From the NCBI GenBank assembly GCA_902475445.1, contig CABRZN010000032.1:1-16462 (forward strand): 16,462 nucleotides of DNA. Reading direction: 5' to 3'. The notes under the pieces are model-generated. The model made no database searches. It saw nothing but the letters and a program-made list of their open reading frames with translations, and was not told the DNA's origin. Shown piece by piece: positions 14,283-16,462 of the stretch; the stretch's first letter is position 1; each line of letters opens with the position of its first letter. The position numbers were made by a program, and so were the translations under genes. The stretch comes from an uncultured Collinsella sp. (GTDB lineage: Bacteria; Actinomycetota; Coriobacteriia; Coriobacteriales; Coriobacteriaceae).

Positions 14283-15524
14283 ATGGGACTCTTGAAAGCT
14301 GGATTGGGAGCTGCCGGCGGCGTCATGGCCGACCAGTGGAAGGAATTTATCTATTGCGAATCGATGCCTGCTGACGTCTTGGCCTGCAAGGGCGTCAAAC
14401 GCACCGGCGGCCGCAGCTCCAACACGCGCGGCGAGGACAACGTCATCTCCAACGGCTCCGTCATCGCCGTCAACGACGGCCAGGGCATGCTCGTGGTGCA
14501 AAACGGCAAGATCATCGAGGTCGCGCTGGAGCCCGGCGAGTTCGTCTTCGACACCGGCAGCGAGCCGAGCGTCTTTAGCGGCAACCTGGGCGACTCCATC
14601 AAGGAGACCTTCGCCAATATCGGCAGCCGCTTTACCTTCGGCGGCGACGCGGGCAAGGACCAGCGCGTCTACTTCATTAACACCAAGGAGATTATCGGCA
14701 ATAAGTACGGCACCGCCTCGCCTGTGCCCTTCCGCGTGGTCGACAACAACATTGGCCTGGACGTCGACATCTCCGTGCGCTGCAACGGCGAGTATTCGTA
14801 CCGCATCACCAACCCGCTGCTGTTCTACACCAACGTATGCGGCAACGTGACCGATAGCTACACGCGCGACAAGATCGACAGCCAGCTTAAGTCCGAGCTG
14901 CTCACCGCCCTGCAGCCCGCCTTTGCCAAGATCTCGGAGATGGGCATCCGCTACAGCGCCATCCCCGGCCACACCACCGAGCTCGCCCGCGCGCTCAACG
15001 AGGTCCTCTCCGCCGACTGGCGTGACCTGCGCGGCGTCGAGATCGTGAGCTTTGGCGTCAACTCAATCGCCGCTTCGCAAGAAGACGAGCAGATGATCAA
15101 GGACCTGCAGAAAGCCGCGGTCATGCGCGATCCCACGATGGCGGCCGCCAATATCGCCAGCGCCCAGAGCGACGCGATGCGTGCGGCAGCAGCCAACCCC
15201 AACGGCGCGATGGCCGGCTTTATGGGCATGGGCATGGCAGGCGGCATGGGCGGCATGAACGCCAGCCAGCTGTTCGCTGCCGGCCAGGCGCAGCAGCAGG
15301 CCGCCCCGCAACCGGCTCCGGCCCCCGCCCCCGCACCGGCTCCTGCCGCTGCCCCCGCGGCCGGCACGTGGACCTGCAGCTGCGGCGCCACCAACACCGG
15401 CAAGTTCTGCCCCGAGTGCGGCAGCCCCGCGCCTGCCCCGGCACCGGCCAAGTGGTTCTGCCCCAACTGCGGTAGCGAAAACGGCGGCAAGTTCTGCAGC
15501 AACTGCGGAACGCCCAGGCCCTAG
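14283..15524 (+). CDS. SPFH-domain protein with two C-terminal zinc ribbons
   Basis: SPFH (stomatin/flotillin-like) proteins form membrane-associated oligomers. The 413-residue product begins with GLLKAGLGAAGGVMADQWKE, an N-terminus typical of the YdjI/'virion core protein'-like SPFH branch. The SPFH domain spans about 25-260, and a glycine/methionine-rich hinge (about 300-325) follows. A low-complexity PAPAPAP linker leads to two short zinc ribbons, WTCSCG...FCPECG and WFCPNCG...FCSNCG, at the extreme C-terminus, joined by another PAPAPA linker. There is no cleavable signal. AAAGGA lies upstream of ATG 14283. It is the last gene of the tight cluster before a hairpin. The ribbons match in style those of its two upstream neighbours, which suggests the three proteins assemble together. 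Confidence 0.85.
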   Translation: MGLLKAGLGAAGGVMADQWKEFIYCESMPADVLACKGVKRTGGRSSNTRGEDNVISNGSVIAVNDGQGMLVVQNGKIIEVALEPGEFVFDTGSEPSVFSGNLGDSIKETFANIGSRFTFGGDAGKDQRVYFINTKEIIGNKYGTASPVPFRVVDNNIGLDVDISVRCNGEYSYRITNPLLFYTNVCGNVTDSYTRDKIDSQLKSELLTALQPAFAKISEMGIRYSAIPGHTTELARALNEVLSADWRDLRGVEIVSFGVNSIAASQEDEQMIKDLQKAAVMRDPTMAAANIASAQSDAMRAAAANPNGAMAGFMGMGMAGGMGGMNASQLFAAGQAQQQAAPQPAPAPAPAPAPAAAPAAGTWTCSCGATNTGKFCPECGSPAPAPAPAKWFCPNCGSENGGKFCSNCGTPRP

Positions 15525-15543
15525 CCCCTCTATCTGGTAATTG

Positions 15544-15565
15544 GCGGGGGATCCGCCACCCCCGC
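15544..15565 (+). terminator. G/C hairpin after the SPFH gene
   Basis: GCGGGGG (15544-15550) pairs with CCCCCGC (15559-15565) around an 8-nt loop, 20 bases after the SPFH stop. The following ATTTGCTTCT is only a weak U-tract. It probably terminates or attenuates transcription before the lipoprotein gene. Confidence 0.55.
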
Positions 15566-15604
15566 ATTTGCTTCTATGGGTTTCGTTCGATTAAGGAGGA
15601 CACC

Positions 15605-16447
15605 ATGAAGACAACGTTCAAAAAGTCCGTACTCGCATTCCTGACATGCGTCCTGGCGCTCGCCTTTGCCCTGACGGGCTGCAGCGGCGGCGGCAAAGAC
15701 CCCAAGGCCAACTTCGTCGGCAGCTGGCAGTACTCGGGTGGAACCTTGGACGGCGAAGAGCTCACCGATGAGTACATGGATATGCTCAAGGAGTGGGGCC
15801 TCAACTGTATCCTGATCCTCGACGAAGACGGCACGGGCGTCCTCGACATGTTCCTTGAGGTCGCCGACCTGAAATGGGAGGCCAAGGACGCCACCACCGC
15901 AACCGTCACCGCCGAAGATGAATCGCACGATCTGAAGCTCAAGGACGACAAGCTCGTCCTGGAGGTGGACGGCGACAAGTTTATCTTCACCAAGTCCGAC
16001 AAGGATCTGTCCGGTACGGTAAAGAAGGATCGCGAGAACGCCGAGAAGGAAGAGGAGATCGATGAGGCCGTCGAAGACGACGACGTCCAGAAGATTGAAA
16101 TCTCCCCCGCCGTCACCGTTGCCGATGACGACCTGTGCACCATCACCATCACCGAGAAGTTCAAGGACGAGTGGGGCGACATCGGTTTTGTCGTCAACAT
16201 CACCAACAAGAGCGACAAGGACCTGACCTTCTACGCTCCTTCCGGCAAGACCAACGTCAACGGCACCATGAAGGAACCCTGGTTCTCGGCTCACCTGATG
16301 CCCGGCACCAACGCCACCGAGGAATTCACGTTCTCGAGCGGCGAGCTTGACAGCCTTGACGACCTGGTCAACACGACCATCGGCATCGACGCCTACCTGA
16401 CCGATTCCTACGAGGACGTCGCCTCCTACAGCGCAACCATCGCGTAA
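15605..16447 (+). CDS. Putative lipoprotein with two beta domains
   Basis: The 280-residue product has a lipoprotein signal: a basic start, MKTTFKKS, a hydrophobic core and the lipobox LTGC with the modified Cys at C26. Residues about 35-140 (FVGSWQYSGGTLDGEEL onward) alternate like a lipocalin-type small barrel, as in many Coriobacteria lipoproteins. A strongly acidic linker (about 145-165, EEEIDEAVEDDD) leads to an Ig-like C-terminal domain (about 170-280). I do not recognise a named family. It should be anchored outside the cytoplasmic membrane. TAAGGAGG lies a few bases before ATG 15605. It has the same direction as the SPFH cluster but follows a hairpin, so co-transcription is uncertain. 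An envelope partner role for that cluster is a guess. Confidence 0.75.
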   Translation: MKTTFKKSVLAFLTCVLALAFALTGCSGGGKDPKANFVGSWQYSGGTLDGEELTDEYMDMLKEWGLNCILILDEDGTGVLDMFLEVADLKWEAKDATTATVTAEDESHDLKLKDDKLVLEVDGDKFIFTKSDKDLSGTVKKDRENAEKEEEIDEAVEDDDVQKIEISPAVTVADDDLCTITITEKFKDEWGDIGFVVNITNKSDKDLTFYAPSGKTNVNGTMKEPWFSAHLMPGTNATEEFTFSSGELDSLDDLVNTTIGIDAYLTDSYEDVASYSATIA

Positions 16448-16462
16448 CGGCAGACACCGACA

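Noticed and set aside
15300..15450. Pro/Ala-codon repeats in the SPFH gene as a tandem-repeat element
   Set aside because: They encode an in-frame PAPAPA linker between domains, a common low-complexity spacer, and are not a separate repeat.

Overview
The window looks like chromosomal DNA of a high-GC, gut-type actinobacterium, most likely a member of the Coriobacteriia such as Collinsella. This rests on codon use, strong AGGAGG-type ribosome sites, the mix of housekeeping and sugar-PTS genes, and short hairpin repeats whose loop carries GTCCCC/GGGGAC. The assignment is inference; no database was consulted. No rRNA, tRNA, CRISPR array, integrase or intact transposase was seen.

Region 1 (1-4050). 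pyrE (orotate phosphoribosyltransferase, minus strand) is divergent from a magnesium-transporting P-type ATPase gene (mgtA type, plus strand). The 457-base gap between them is structured. It holds a good sigma70-like promoter whose -35 box sits in a palindrome, a 23-codon reading frame with a near-perfect Shine-Dalgarno, and a hairpin repeat whose 3' arm can pair with either of two upstream arms. An 18-bp perfect hairpin closes the ATPase gene and can serve the convergent gene too.

Region 2 (4093-11930). This is a carbohydrate locus on both sides of a low-GC control region (about 8374-8814) rich in TAAACA/TGTTTA operator-like palindromes. Leftward run a PTS EIIBC permease, a DUF4038-type (apiosidase-like) glycoside hydrolase, the 3' remnant of a second (DUF5605-like) hydrolase, and a ROK sugar kinase. 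Rightward run a CE1/EstA-like esterase and a nucleoside-hydrolase-like Sde182/DUF1593-type protein. None of the enzymes has a signal peptide, so the model is PTS import of a decorated glycoside followed by cytoplasmic de-esterification, cleavage and phosphorylation. The substrate is unknown.

Region 3 (12150-16447). A tight same-strand cluster encodes a DUF4428 zinc-ribbon protein, a zinc-ribbon membrane protein with two C-terminal helices, and an SPFH protein ending in two zinc ribbons. A lipoprotein gene follows after a hairpin. The first three resemble the B. subtilis ydjG-ydjH-ydjI type of PspA/SPFH membrane-stress modules, but no PspA gene is present here.

Small mobile-type repeats are scattered between genes: hairpin units with a fixed 13-nt loop (about 1082, 5286 and 11968) and a 127-bp nested inverted repeat (10163-10289). 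One unit lies exactly at the broken end of the hydrolase remnant.
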